Below, in pieces: positions 22,201 through 32,585 of a stretch of 64,000 nt of DNA. The stretch covers positions 4,898,001-4,962,000 of the forward strand of contig CM059622.1 of assembly GCA_030435675.1 (NCBI GenBank), given 5' to 3'. The position numbers and the translations under genes are program-made. Source of the stretch: Steinernema hermaphroditum (taxonomy: Eukaryota; Nematoda; Chromadorea; Rhabditida; Steinernematidae). Positions within the stretch are counted from its first letter, which is position 1; every line of letters starts with the position of its first letter. Below the pieces are notes generated by a model. The model had not been told where the DNA came from. It made no database searches and worked only from the letters and a program-made list of their open reading frames with translations.

Positions 22201-23466
22201 TCGACTTTCGCCGTCGTTGAGCCCTCCATTTATAGAGGGCGCGTTGGGGGACAACCCCACGTGCGTCCACGGGACTCGGAGGAAAGGCGACAAACATCGG
22301 AATCAGAATGGAGCGTGTCGACGTAGTTGATCAAGTTTAGTGCTTCCTGTAAACAAAGTCGTTCGAGGAGGTCGACTCCAGGCCGTGGGAGTGAAGGAAG
22401 CAAATGTCAACGTTGAGATGATCTGGACTGTCGATCTTTTCACACACACTAAAACTAACCGTTCACATGAAAGTTCGGGTTCGGTGTACTCGATGAAAGA
22501 AAAAGCGTTGTTCTTTGGGTTGTAGTATAAATTATTTAGAAACGGGAACGCTCCTTTGCATCTTATTAGCCTTAATGCTTATGAAGCATATAAATGTCAG
22601 CTGCTTTGAAAGATAAGAGCGAGGAAACATGGCATATCTAAATGATTAATATCGCAATAAGGAAATGGGCCTGCAAACCTCTTAATCATACTTCTAAGAG
22701 GACACATGTAAACTACACAAATCATATATGGCGATAATTATAAAACGAGGAAATCGATATATACCTTGTCCTAGATCTCTGTAGCTGATCTGCTAATCTG
22801 CTAGGACTTCATCTACGCGGAAAGGAAAGGACAAAGAAACAACATGTGTTCGGCGTGACTAGCATTCTCTTAATTTTAAGATCAGCGTCAATAAGCAGAG
22901 GTTTTCGTGTGTCGACAACACGAGAAGCCAACATCAAGTTCACATATCGTTCGGCACTGACCGCAGAGAAAGTGTGACGGACCACAAGACGCTGATAACG
23001 AAGTGAGAAAGAACTCTTTTTGCATTTTTAATTTTATTGTTTAATGCATGTAATGTCACAGGGAACATTAATGTCCACGGCGACATCAGCTCCGATTTCA
23101 GCGCTTCACCGCTAAGATGCATGAAATCCTTCTTTGTTTCTAGGCAACTCCAAGACCACCTACCTACACCTCGTGCGGAAGACTAGTGCATTCGTTGATG
23201 GGAAACATCGTTTCAAAACTGGATTAGAGAATGATTAGAACTACGACTATCACGCACAAAAATCATTATAGACCGGCTTAAAAAATGAGTGAACGACTGA
23301 CTTATTCATAGAATTGTTAAGTCTTTAAGATAAGCATGACAGCAAATAGATAGAAGGACTCTAAACTGCAGATTTCAGTAGGATCGTTTCGAGCAGGTTG
23401 CGAAAGAGGTTCCACGAACCAACACTTAAGTTAATGTAGAATTTTAGAGGTTGCCTATAAGCATCT
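19279..23466. other. Gene-poor region
   Basis: About 4.2 kb with no ORF above 90 codons that begins at ATG and shows a motif. TATAAAA occurs at 19679-19685 without an evident gene. At 22221-22240 a 6-bp inverted repeat (GCCCTC/GAGGGC) flanks ATTTATA, which on the minus strand reads as TATAAAT. No tRNA was found. Confidence 0.5.
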
Positions 23467-23648
23467 TGAGAGAGCAGCGTTCTACAAACTTGCGCTTGCA
23501 CAGTGTGAACCGCGCTCAAAAATAAAAGATCTCAAAAGGTTTGAAGCCTCACTTATTCATTTAAAGCGGCATATAAGACAGCGAAGCGCACATCAAGACT
23601 TCTCCTAATATCGGAAGGGCCCTTCGCCGTAGCCACGCAACTCAGAGT
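23467..23648. repeat. Tandem duplication, unit A
   Basis: First unit of a diverged 182-bp tandem duplication. It shares with unit B the blocks TTCTACAAACTTG, GACAGCGAAGCGCAC, CCTAATATCG and AGGGCCCTTCGCCGTAGCCA. The last block includes the palindrome AAGGGCCCTT. No reading frame is conserved between units. Confidence 0.8.
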
Positions 23649-23835
23649 TGAGAGAACAGCCTTCTACAAACTTGAGTTTACATAGTACGTTGCAATGTGA
23701 ACCGTGCTCAAAAAAGGATTTCGAAAGGTCTAAAGCCTACTTTTCATTTATAGCACCGTACAAGACAGCGAAGCGCACAACAGGACTCATCCTAATATCG
23801 TAAGGGCCCTTCGCCGTAGCCAGGCAACTTAGAGT
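23649..23835. repeat. Tandem duplication, unit B
   Basis: Second unit, with several small insertions (for example TAGTACGTTG near its start) relative to unit A. The strongest conservation is in its last 60 bases, which argues for constraint there or a more recent exchange. Confidence 0.8.
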
Positions 23836-26800
23836 CGCAAAAGTGGTTCTGATGTTTGCTACTTGTTCGTGTTTCGCACCTGCTTGTAATAAAATATCTA
23901 GCCAGTACAACATTGTTAAACCTAGCATTGACATTAATAATTCGCGACAGCAAAGAGAAGTTCTAAGTTTTCAACATCAAGTGATCACTGCTTGAAATGT
24001 GATTTATAAGTGCTAAGGCTTTGAGATTTCTCCTCGCCATGAACTCCGTGCAGATATAATGGTCCACCAAAATCAGTGATATCTCAATGAATCCGCAACA
24101 TGTAGTCGTGAGAGAAAAATAAGTGGAAATGACAAAGAAACGGTTCGACACTATTCGCCATTCTATTCATTTCCCGGCGTAAGATAATGTTTGGAAAAAT
24201 GTCAAAAGAGCATCCAGACACTTTTCGTGGTGTGAAATATCGTTTGTAAGAGCCAAAATTATCAAGAAGTGCGGCTCATCCAAACTGGTTTGCGTGAAAA
24301 AAGGAATCCCATGCAGGACAACGACAATTTAACAAGCACAGTGACGAATCGCCCAAATTGTTAGGTAACGTTGAGTCATGGAGTTCGAAATAGCACCTGG
24401 AACAGGTTCGCTAAAAGCACAATCGTCTGTTGATGGCAAAAGGGACGGCATCTTATGAAAGAACCGGAAAAGCGAACAATTGCAAATCATGTAAGTGAGT
24501 GGTCATAAAACCTAGTACTCATCGTGTTACTGTGGAGATCGAAAACGACGGCGTTTAATACTGATCACTTATTGAGCTTAAAAAAGCTCGTTGGAAATGA
24601 CGCCAGGAGACGGGTCCATTTATGAATGTGGCGCAAAAGCCGGCTGCACAAAAATAAAGGAAAGCGATATTTTGAACATTTTAAGATTAGTTGTGAAAAC
24701 CGTGAATCAGTCCGTTGTAAGCCGAAATTTTAAGCACAATAACATATCAATCTGAAGAGTAAACATTGCGAAAGAACATGCACTTCTAAAGAATACTTGT
24801 TTTCATTGAAGAAGAGTACTACAAGGAGTGCTAGCAGACGCGCATTATAAGCAGACGAAGAACAAAAATACCCAATATATTTTGAAATAGTCGATATACG
24901 TTCGAAAAACAAAATTTTAAAAGCGCCGTAAACACTGTACTCTATTGCCAACGGCAAACTTTTATCGTATTCTAAAGTGCTTGTTGTTATTTTCAGACCT
25001 GGTTGGTGCTTGACATCTAAGCAGTTCTGGGAAGGAACGTCGTCGTACTTCACTATGGGATCGGATCCTCCATCGCATCGATCCATTTGTCCTTCGATCG
25101 TGTGTTTTGCCATCCCACAATAAAAGTCAATTCCACCGTAATCAGTATTCCTAATAGACGAAAAAGAGCGATGCGCCAGCCAGCCCCAAACAACCACAAC
25201 ATCCAATAGTGACCATAAACGTGCAGCGTGGCTTAAATACACATGCGCTTCAGTACATTTAGAAATGGTAAATATTTTTGTTAGCAGGAACCAATGTGAC
25301 CATTACGCACTTCCTACGATGTCACTGTTGACGTAAACGCTTTCATTAACGTGCCCATCTCCTAATTCACATCCACTCGAAATGGAGATAATTTTAGAAC
25401 CGAAAGAGCTTGTTGTTGACCAAAGACTATCACACATAGTCCTAACACGGTTATTTGAGAAATCTCATGGTTTCATCCGCTGGAGAAATGACTGACACCA
25501 GGGGCTTAAAGGGGTTGAAGTTGTTTAGCACATTGCTAAGGTTCAATTTTTGTTATGCACATTGACAAAGCCTAACTCACTGCGGTTGTTTTTGGAAGAA
25601 GCCGATTTGTTTTATTCATAATAAGGACATTCAGTGAAATTGATAATAAATAGTTCATTTCCATTTACACTAAAGGATTGGGAATAACAGCGATCTTCGA
25701 AAAGTTCTCAATTCTCGAGATGAAGAGAGAGAGATGCGAGACGAAGTATGGCGGAAGACTTCCTCTCATGGGTAACAATAGCTGCCGCCTAATGAACGAC
25801 GTAGTTCAGGCCTTCCATGGATTACTCAATCAACGTTCTGGCCACGTGAACGCTGTCATCTGAACGCTGAAATGTTTCTTGGGCATTTCTGTGTTACCTC
25901 CGAAGTTCTACCTGAAATTAGGCAATAGGCCGGATATCCATCCTCATTGAAATATCAGACGTTCTTCTCAAGATTTATTTATTCCATATTTTTGTGGTTG
26001 GACACTTTTTAGGGATTTTGGTATTTCGTCCGTTAATCTCATTGCAGACGTTTGCATATTATAATATCGTCGCTCCTTGACTGCAGTGTGATACTGTGCC
26101 TTTTCGTGTTCAACAAGCGTTGGTAAGATAAATATTATAAAATCCTGTAACTGATGCCGTGTCTATCGCCGACGGCGGACTGCAGGCAGTGACTACGGTG
26201 TGGCAATCTGTTTCTTTTATTTATTTGAGGTCCTGCACTGCATAATTCCGTTTAATCGAGAAGACAAACGGTGTAAACTGTGTTGTTTGTCAATCACGTA
26301 TACTACAGTATCTCTTGACTGTCCATATTTCTCGGGGAACGATTTTATTGCAGAGAGGGTTTTCAAAATACACACTCAACATCGAATGACCGATGAGTCA
26401 CAAATGGAAATTGGACGTGAAAGTAAGGCCCTTTATCCGAATTGAATCATTTCATTTGGTCGCTGCAGGACAAACACATAGTAGTGGACCTTGACAGGTG
26501 CAAGGCGAATAGCAGTACTTGCATGCATTCTAAATAGTACTTTTATGTGAGTTTTATGTTATGGTACCAACTGTGAAAGTAATTGTGCAGACAAACAGCA
26601 GAAGACAGAAGAATATAAGGGTTGTCATGCTCAGCATTGTGGCACTTCACTGAAATAATTTCAAACGTTGCCACGGATATTCTTCACGTTCATCGAATGA
26701 CAGAGTTTATGAGGAATTTCTATCACTAAAGACAGCGAAGTAACCTATCGTAGATATCGTAGATGGCAAATAAATTCTTAGAGACAAGACAATTCTGTCG

Positions 26801-27213
26801 AACCTGCATTTGTGTTCTGGGCTGCAATTTATACCGTTCTATGATTTCGTTAAGTATTTGCACTGGTAACACCTGTGTTTATTTTGGGTGTTTTTGTTAG
26901 GATTTCGTGCAAACATGTTGGCGTTGATCAACGTCATCTTTTTCTAAAATTATCTGTAGCTGTAGCGGAGATGCCAACGAGTCCGGACTCGAGACTCAAT
27001 TAACGGAGCGATCGCATCAATGTGCATGAATGCGAGCGAAGCACAATGTTGGACCATGGCGACGGCACACATGTTTTTGAATCTGCTCATTTAAATTATT
27101 CTGAAGTGGCTTTCCAGAAAGAGCATTCCGAGAGCATAAATACGATTTTTGTTTGAGAATGTGACGTAGCTTATTTTTTTGCTCCTCTTCTGATCTCACT
27201 GTTTTTGCTATCC
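23836..27213. other. Gene-poor region with one doubtful ORF
   Basis: No supported gene. A 170-codon open frame at 24730-25242 (minus) begins at GTG. It contains a Cys-bearing stretch (DFYCGMAKHTIEGQMDRCDG) and a hydrophobic start, so it might be an exon or a decayed secreted protein, but I cannot build a complete model. Confidence 0.45.
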
Positions 27214-27261
27214 ATGTCTTCTCACCTATGCCGCAGATCAAAACAGTTGTCTCAACACTGT

Positions 27262-27450
27262 ATGGCAAGCAGGCTTCCCGAAGCTCTCATCACCTTCCTC
27301 TTTATTCTGGCCATCGCTTTCGTCGCTGTTGTGGCGGGAGTAATTCTATCCCTCTTTTTGTCCCGCGTTCCCCGTCGAAGTTCTCCTCCAAATCCCAACT
27401 CGAATGAGAACTGTTCAGATTTGGCTGTTCGGCACGTTTTTAGAACATGA
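27262..27450 (+). CDS. Possible small membrane protein, 62 residues
   Basis: ATG 27262 opens a 62-residue frame with one long hydrophobic segment (ALITFLFILAIAFVAVVAGV and onward) and a Pro/Asn-rich basic C-terminus. An in-frame ATG lies at 27214. It could be a real small protein or a chance hydrophobic frame; no homologue is recognised. Confidence 0.3.
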   Translation: MASRLPEALITFLFILAIAFVAVVAGVILSLFLSRVPRRSSPPNPNSNENCSDLAVRHVFRT

Positions 27451-27639
27451 AAGTTGTGATAAGCATAACATGTTCCCGATTGTCTTCATTGTTGTTCCTT
27501 GTTGTTCGCTTTTATGATCACTTTCATTTGTTGTTCTACTAACAAAATGCACGTTAATGAATCTTATTGTGTCAGGGATCATGCAGGGAAACGATTAACA
27601 AACAATTTGAAACAGGACAATGTGATAGTTGACCCGCAG

Positions 27640-28115
27640 TAGTTGACCGGTCGGTCCCTCCGGTCGCTCTCTGAGTGTCTGGTCGGTCAGATGGCAAACC
27701 CCGTGGCAGTTGTGACTGTTCCGGCTTCCAGAGGGAATTGGGACACCCGGAAGCCGTAGTCCCACCACCGCTGACAACAAGATGTCCGGCGCCAGGAATC
27801 CGACTCCCGACGCTGCGTCAGATGTCATCCCGAAGGTCGCCGACGCTCTGAGGACCAGCGAAGACGCAACTCCCGGACCACGGACCATCAGATGCAAGCT
27901 CAGAAGCGTCCGCTGTGCCGCAAACGATATTCCGCTGCCGCAGCTGAAGATTTGCCGATTCCCAGATGCCCCGTGAAGTGCGCCGTCTACGACCGGTTCG
28001 ACATCTACGCCGCGCCAGGGATGAAGTCGTCTGTCAGACATCCTCTGTTCGTATATTTTCGGTGTCGCGCAAGGCATAATGCTTTTGATTCGCGAAATAA
28101 AGTCGTGAAGTCGTA
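27640..28115 (+). repeat. Retroposon-like repeat, copy 3
   Basis: Full-length partner of copy 1. The first 140 bases are nearly identical to 14495-14630, including the small conserved ORF that begins ATGGCAAACCC. The longer frame starting at ATG 27782 is broken relative to copy 1, while the downstream peptide segments RCPVKCAVYDRFD and RHPLFVY are still readable from 27892. It ends AATAAAGTCGTGAAGTCG. A pseudogenised copy is the simplest reading. Confidence 0.6.
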
Positions 28116-28203
28116 GTTGACCATTGTGTTGTGACTTTGCTCGTTTCTTCCAGTATTGCCAGAACTTCTCCTCACATAGATCACGACGAATAGCAGATCT
28201 CAC

Positions 28204-28284
28204 GGCGAGATGGCCGAGCGGTCTAAGGCGCTGGTTTAAGGCACCAGTCTCTTCGGAGGCGTGGGTTCGAATCCCACTCTCGTC
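28204..28284 (+). tRNA. tRNA-Leu (AAG)
   Basis: Identical 81-nt copy of the tRNA-Leu at 27-107, here on the plus strand, followed by AAAGACTTTTG. Confidence 0.95.
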
Positions 28285-28402
28285 AAAGACTTTTGTTCTC
28301 ATTTCAGGAATAGGTAAATGACTGATCAGTGGTTGCCAAAACGATAGCCGTTAAGATGTATGATGAGTAAAGAGCCACCAGAAGTTAATGCAAAAAGGTT
28401 TT

Positions 28403-28475
28403 GCCGCCAGCAGCGGTCGAACCTGCGACCTTGGGCTTATTAGACCCACGCTCTAACCGACTGAGCTATGGCGGC
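28403..28475 (-). tRNA. tRNA-Ile (AAT), T-stem variant
   Basis: Same as the tRNA-Ile consensus except for one base in the T-stem (AGCGG in place of AGGGG on the plus strand), which turns a G-C pair into a mismatch. It lies just downstream of the 28630 gene and is part of the inverted duplication. The mismatch may make it a pseudogene. Confidence 0.85.
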
Positions 28476-28629
28476 TGCAATGCCTTAGTTGGAGCTAGTT
28501 GATTTCTAAAAAAATTCACTTTTATGTTTGTGGCACGGACAGGAGTAAGTAGAGTATGGGGACGAACATTAGCTTTATTTCGATTTATCGGTTCTCATCG
28601 GTTTATAATCCTTAACAGTGCAGTAGAAG

Positions 28630-29211
28630 TTACATGTAGACTTCAGCCAATGTCTTATAGCCTTCCTTGCTCTTTTTCCTTTCTTTGCAAGCTTTCAATC
28701 CGTAGCTACAAGCCAGCCCGAAAAGAAGGCCGCAAACAAAGAAGGTAGCACCGAAGACGACTCTATGATGGTTGAGATAGCGTTGAAGGTCCGAGGGGAT
28801 GACGCATAGATTCTTGTTGTCTTCGGGCTCAGCCTTGTCCTCGGCGTTGGATTCCGGCACGGCTTCATGTTCTGGTTCGGCTGTTGTCTTATCCTCACTT
28901 TGTGCTCCAGGAAGAAGATTCTTAGCGGATGAAGAGAGGAACTTTGCGACTGAAGTTGCGACGTCCTCTCCGAAGTGAACGATTCCCGTTGCACCATCTC
29001 CCAGATTCGTCTTCATCCCCTCGTACGCATCCTTAGCTGTCTCTTTGGCCTCTTCGAAGAGTTCTTCTCCTCTGTTCTTTACAGAGTCGATGACCGACGT
29101 AATGTCCCCGATGGATGGGAGCTTCACTCCACGGAAGGAGAACGGCGCGGCGGAAGTGAATGGCAACGCCGAAAGGACTAGAAGAACGAAACACAGTTTT
29201 GCTGAGGCCAT
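28630..29211 (-). CDS. Secreted/type I membrane protein with amphipathic helix, paralogue A
   Basis: Single exon of 193 residues, ATG at 29211. Signal peptide about 1-21; then APFSFRGVKLPSIGDI and an amphipathic helical region (SVKNRGEELFEEAKETAKDA), an acidic Glu/Ala/Pro low-complexity segment, a lumenal NLCVIPSDLQRYLNHHR, one membrane segment (VVFGATFFVCGLLFGLACSY) and a Lys-rich tail ending YKTLAEVYM. The YKTL tail could be a tyrosine-type sorting signal. The 36689 paralogue differs by only about a dozen residues. TATAAA at 29271-29276 (minus) is the core promoter; AATAAA is at 28574-28579 (minus). The function is unknown; perilipin-like or apolipoprotein-like helices are imaginable but unproven. 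Confidence 0.78.
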   Translation of the reverse strand: MASAKLCFVLLVLSALPFTSAAPFSFRGVKLPSIGDITSVIDSVKNRGEELFEEAKETAKDAYEGMKTNLGDGATGIVHFGEDVATSVAKFLSSSAKNLLPGAQSEDKTTAEPEHEAVPESNAEDKAEPEDNKNLCVIPSDLQRYLNHHRVVFGATFFVCGLLFGLACSYGLKACKERKKSKEGYKTLAEVYM

Positions 29212-29270
29212 GGCTGTGAATGCGAACCACTTTTTGGGAGTTGTGGATGCAAGCTGGGAGTTTTTGGGAG

Positions 29271-29276
29271 TTTATA
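29271..29276 (-). promoter_or_regulatory. TATA box of paralogue A
   Basis: GGCATATAAACTC on the minus strand is conserved with 36651-36662, where the same motif stands 30 bases before the ATG. Here about 30 extra bases separate it from the start codon. Confidence 0.65.
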
Positions 29277-29581
29277 TGCCATCAGAACAAAGCATTTGCA
29301 TCGCTTTGCGTCGTTGTCGCATCGTTTTTCCCCTTTTACCTGATGAACGTGTACAATGCATCGCCAAGGTGACACTTTTTTAGTTGCGGATCGACCTACA
29401 AATACACTGCTCAGGAGCAGCTTCACACGGCGAAATTTACCATCGCCGCCACGCTGACAGGTTCTACAGGGTGCGCCAAAAGTTCTGTAAGTTTTAAATA
29501 GACCGACAATCCACTAAAGATCAGTGACAGTATGGTGAGCAAAGAGCAGCCAGAAACGAGTTATATGAGCAAAAACGATTT

Positions 29582-29654
29582 GCCGCCAGCAGGGGTCGAA
29601 CCTGCGACCTTGGACTTATTAGACCCACGCTCTAACCGACTGAGCTATGGCGGC
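29582..29654 (-). tRNA. tRNA-Ile (AAT), anticodon-stem variant
   Basis: Consensus tRNA-Ile except for one base in the anticodon stem, where a G-C pair becomes G-U, which is tolerable. Both flanks resemble those of the tRNA-Ile at 37491: the motif TCTAAAAGAATTCACTTTTT on one side and GAGCAAAAACGATT on the other. Confidence 0.92.
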
Positions 29655-30176
29655 TGTGATGTCCCGTTTGGAGCTAGTTGACTTCTAAAAGAATTCACTT
29701 TTTGGTTGTGGCGGTTGAAATGCTCCCTCAATTCAAGCGTTTGTCTCGCAAGCAAGCTAACTCTTTGATTTATGTTCTCGCTCTATCAGAAATGAGTTGA
29801 GTGAACGGTCGTTCTTCGCTGTCGCTTTTGGCGCATATGATCGCACCGATTCCCACGACATGGGATTCAGCTCTTCGCCTTGTAATCAAAGCTTTTGAGT
29901 CTGTCGCCCTGAGCCGAAGTCATAAGAAGATCGGTGACTAAGATGTGATACTATGCCTTTTTGTGCTTATAAAACGTCCTGAACTGCGTAGTGCCACTGC
30001 CACTGTAATAACGTAACACGTAAAACTGGATATGTAACACGTAAGAGATGCACTGCTGGCATCAATGCATGAGTCGGAATCGAAGAACAACTGAGAATAA
30101 CGGACGTTGCTGGAAATTCTCAGTTCTCAACCGACCTCGCCCTGTCATGTAAGAATCGATCGGCTGTTCACAACGT
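29655..30176. other. Intergenic, tRNA-flank repeat
   Basis: The first 180 bases resemble the sequence upstream of the tRNA-Ile at 37491 (shared CGGTCGTTCTTCGCTGTCGC). Otherwise no gene is seen. Confidence 0.5.
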
Positions 30177-30257
30177 GCAGTCATGTCCGAGTGGTTAAGG
30201 AGATTGACTAGAAATCAATTGGGCTCTGCCCGCGTAGGTTCGAATCCTGCTGACTGC
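30177..30257 (+). tRNA. tRNA-Ser (AGA)
   Basis: 81-nt class II tRNA identical to the minus-strand copy at 284-364; anticodon AGA. Confidence 0.95.
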
Positions 30258-30667
30258 GAAATTGTTTTGGTTCCTTTTACAATGTATATGAAGCATTTTC
30301 CTGTGTTGAAAGTCGATCTCTTGAAACTGTCACGTCACAAGCTCTCATAACATTGATAGAGGTCGGAAACCAACGTCAACAGCGCTGTTTACCCTTTAGT
30401 TTTGGTCATATGATTGTGATTAATACGCACACGATTCACATGATTTCGAGATAATGGGTTTCAAATTCGGAAAGTACTACATAAAGATCCGTTATCGACC
30501 AGTACAGCTGAGGTCTCTGACGTCTTCTAGGGAATACGTGCCCTATTTGCTCATGTGGGCTGTGTACATAGACTTCTTATCGATTTCCAGACTGCTTCGT
30601 TTGTCAATATTCCGATTGACTCTGATTGGAATTCCGACGTTTCATCGATCGTCGTAGCGCGCTCGTC
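30258..30667. other. Intergenic upstream of the second mini-granulin
   Basis: A 67-codon frame from ATG 30454 lacks motifs and is not called. No clear TATA box. Confidence 0.45.
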
Positions 30668-31088
30668 ATGGTCGCCCCGCGGTTAAGGCTATTCTACATC
30701 TGTATGTTCGCTACTCTGGCGCTGACTCTTTTTAGTGGCGTTTCTTTGGTATGTTTCAGTTCAGTTCATCTTGAATTTGCGGACATTCGGGTTTTAACCC
30801 ACCTGAAGAGAGTATTACGCCCTGAATCTGCGAACATTTATCATTATTTTGGTTGAGATTGGTACTTTATTCGGCAAAATACATCATAACATGAGAACTT
30901 GTGAATGTTTTCGTTTGAATGACTGAATTTCGACGGTACCTAAACCATCGTTTTAGTCGGACGACGGCTGCGAAGGCATCGGAACACCTTGTGGGAAGCA
31001 GTGCTGCTCTTCTGGAGACGTTTGTTGCAACAACAGCGACTGTTGTACAGGAACGCAAGTGTGTGAAAATGGGATATGTCACTATTAA
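30668..31088 (+). CDS. Mini-granulin-like secreted ten-cysteine peptide
   Basis: Two exons, 30668-30748 and 30957-31088, give 70 residues. Exon 1 is exactly a signal peptide (MVAPRLRLFYICMFATLALT and onward). Exon 2 encodes the whole mature peptide, with cysteines arranged C, C, CC, CC, CC, C, C (PCGKQCCSSGDVCCNN, then SDCCTGTQVC). This is the same framework as the peptide at 16715-16987, with slightly different spacing. The TTTTAG acceptor and GTATGT donor are good, and the phase is 0. AATAAA is at 31107-31112, 18 bases after the stop. Secreted disulfide-rich peptides of this size may be hormones, growth factors or antimicrobial; the sequence does not tell which. Confidence 0.8.
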
Positions 31089-31112
31089 GTCTAATTGAAT
31101 TTGGCCAATAAA

Positions 31113-31464
31113 CTATCGCCATAAATTATGCAATGTTTGGTTTATTGTTGTCTATTTCACTCTCATAAGCGCCGACGCTTCTTTCGTTTTCTCTCTTTTT
31201 ACCGCCCGAACAAATGTTTTGAAACAAGTAGATGGAAAGAGAAACGATCAACCGGGATGTTCGCACATAGAAATCGTACACTCCATCGGTGTTCTGCCCA
31301 TTTTCGACAAACTTTCTATCTTTGCGTCATACGTGGAATCGCAAACACTAAAATATTTGTCCAAATTGTTACGATGGTAGGAAGTATCGTTGGTGATGTC
31401 TTGCACGATAAGGATGAGCTTGTAGCTAGCTTGTAGCAAACGTATTAAATAGCAAAACGAATTT
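31113..31464. other. Intergenic, no gene seen
   Basis: Open frames at 31128-31436 have no supporting motif or splice structure. Confidence 0.5.
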
Positions 31465-31537
31465 GCCGCCAGCAGGGGTCGAACCTGCGACCTTGGGCTT
31501 ATTAGACCCACGCTCTAACCGACTGAGCTATGGCGGT
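31465..31537 (-). tRNA. tRNA-Ile (AAT), acceptor variant
   Basis: Consensus tRNA-Ile except that the first base on the minus strand is A in place of G, so position 1 no longer pairs with position 72. The other domains are intact. Confidence 0.88.
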
Positions 31538-32585
31538 TGTGACCTTAGTTAACCATTTACTGATAGTGAGCAGTGTTAGTCTCTGATAACGTTTCGCTAA
31601 GGAATACAGCAAATGAGATGTAAGAACTCAATCGAAAGGCCCTCTCGTCGCCAGATGTTCCCTTTCTGTTCTTGCCAACTTCTTACTGTTACATATGTGT
31701 CATTATATATTTCTTTGAAATTGGTCATATTCACATAAACATTATAACTTAAAGTGATCTATTGGAGAATGAACGTCGAGAAAGCTGGTACTGACGAGCA
31801 CTATACAATCATCTAAACGGCAAAACGCTGTTAAATAGATGTGAAATAGCGCTGCGGTTCTTGAAACCCTACTTTCATATACAGAGGATTCTGTGTCAAA
31901 TACCTGCGAGAAAGCCAGCTTCTTGTCGCCAGATGTTCCCCTCTATCTTATCACCTAAAGAATCTCATTCTCGATCTCGATCTAAATCGGACACTGTAGA
32001 TATGCCCAAGTCTGATCAACAGGTTTGGTCTAGAACCGATTCTGATCAGGTCCTCAGATAGCGTCTTAGCCAAGTACAACCTTTCGTAGAACTCTTAAAG
32101 AATTTACATTTCTTTCCACACTTTAGGTCGTTCTCTTGTATCTGCTATCATGTTTCTATCAAACACAAGCAGTTGGGGCAGTAGAAAATGCAACCAAGTC
32201 GTATTCTGTTTATGCGGATCTTCTTAGCACACCAAGCGCATTACGGTAATCCGCTACCGTAGTCCGGTACCGATCGGTGATCCAGCGGAAACAGTGCGCC
32301 GCCCCAGTTGGACTAATCCACCTGCGCGTCTCGCGGCACTCACGGTAATTGCGCGGATTTTGCCAATCGGGGGCCGACTAGCCAATTAGCGAGAGCGAAG
32401 AAGGAGCGCCGGCGCTGTCCAAGGCGCTTAGAGAGAGGATGATGACTGCGTTCTTCCTCCTGTCCTCCTCCCCCTGCGATTCGTTGGACATACTCTGTTT
32501 TAATTAGCTTTTGTGGGTGTGTTAACGCCTAGGCGGTTCAAATCTGCTCAAGCAACTCATTGTGGGTCGTCTCGGAGTGGAGAAG
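31538..32585. other. Intergenic, promoter side of the first SET gene
   Basis: Contains a short repeated motif, GTCGCCAGATGTTCCC, at about 31650 and 31928. The last 300 bases are GC-rich. No gene is seen. Confidence 0.45.

Larger units (their letters stand above)
28403..29462 (-). repeat. Inverted duplication, left arm
   Basis: About 1.06 kb that matches 36496-37563 in inverted orientation. It includes the promoter region, the complete 193-codon gene, its AATAAA, and the downstream tRNA-Ile with its flank. The coding part is most conserved; flanks carry small insertions, such as a short repeated CTCCCAAAAA block near 29230-29260 here. Confidence 0.85.

Noticed and set aside
23467..23835. CRISPR-like or miRNA-cluster interpretation of the tandem repeat
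   Set aside because: Only two units, 182 bases each, with no short repeat-spacer pattern and no evident hairpin precursor.
30454..30657. 67-codon frame with ATG upstream of the second mini-granulin
   Set aside because: No signal peptide, motif or poly(A) signal of its own; it probably lies in the promoter region.
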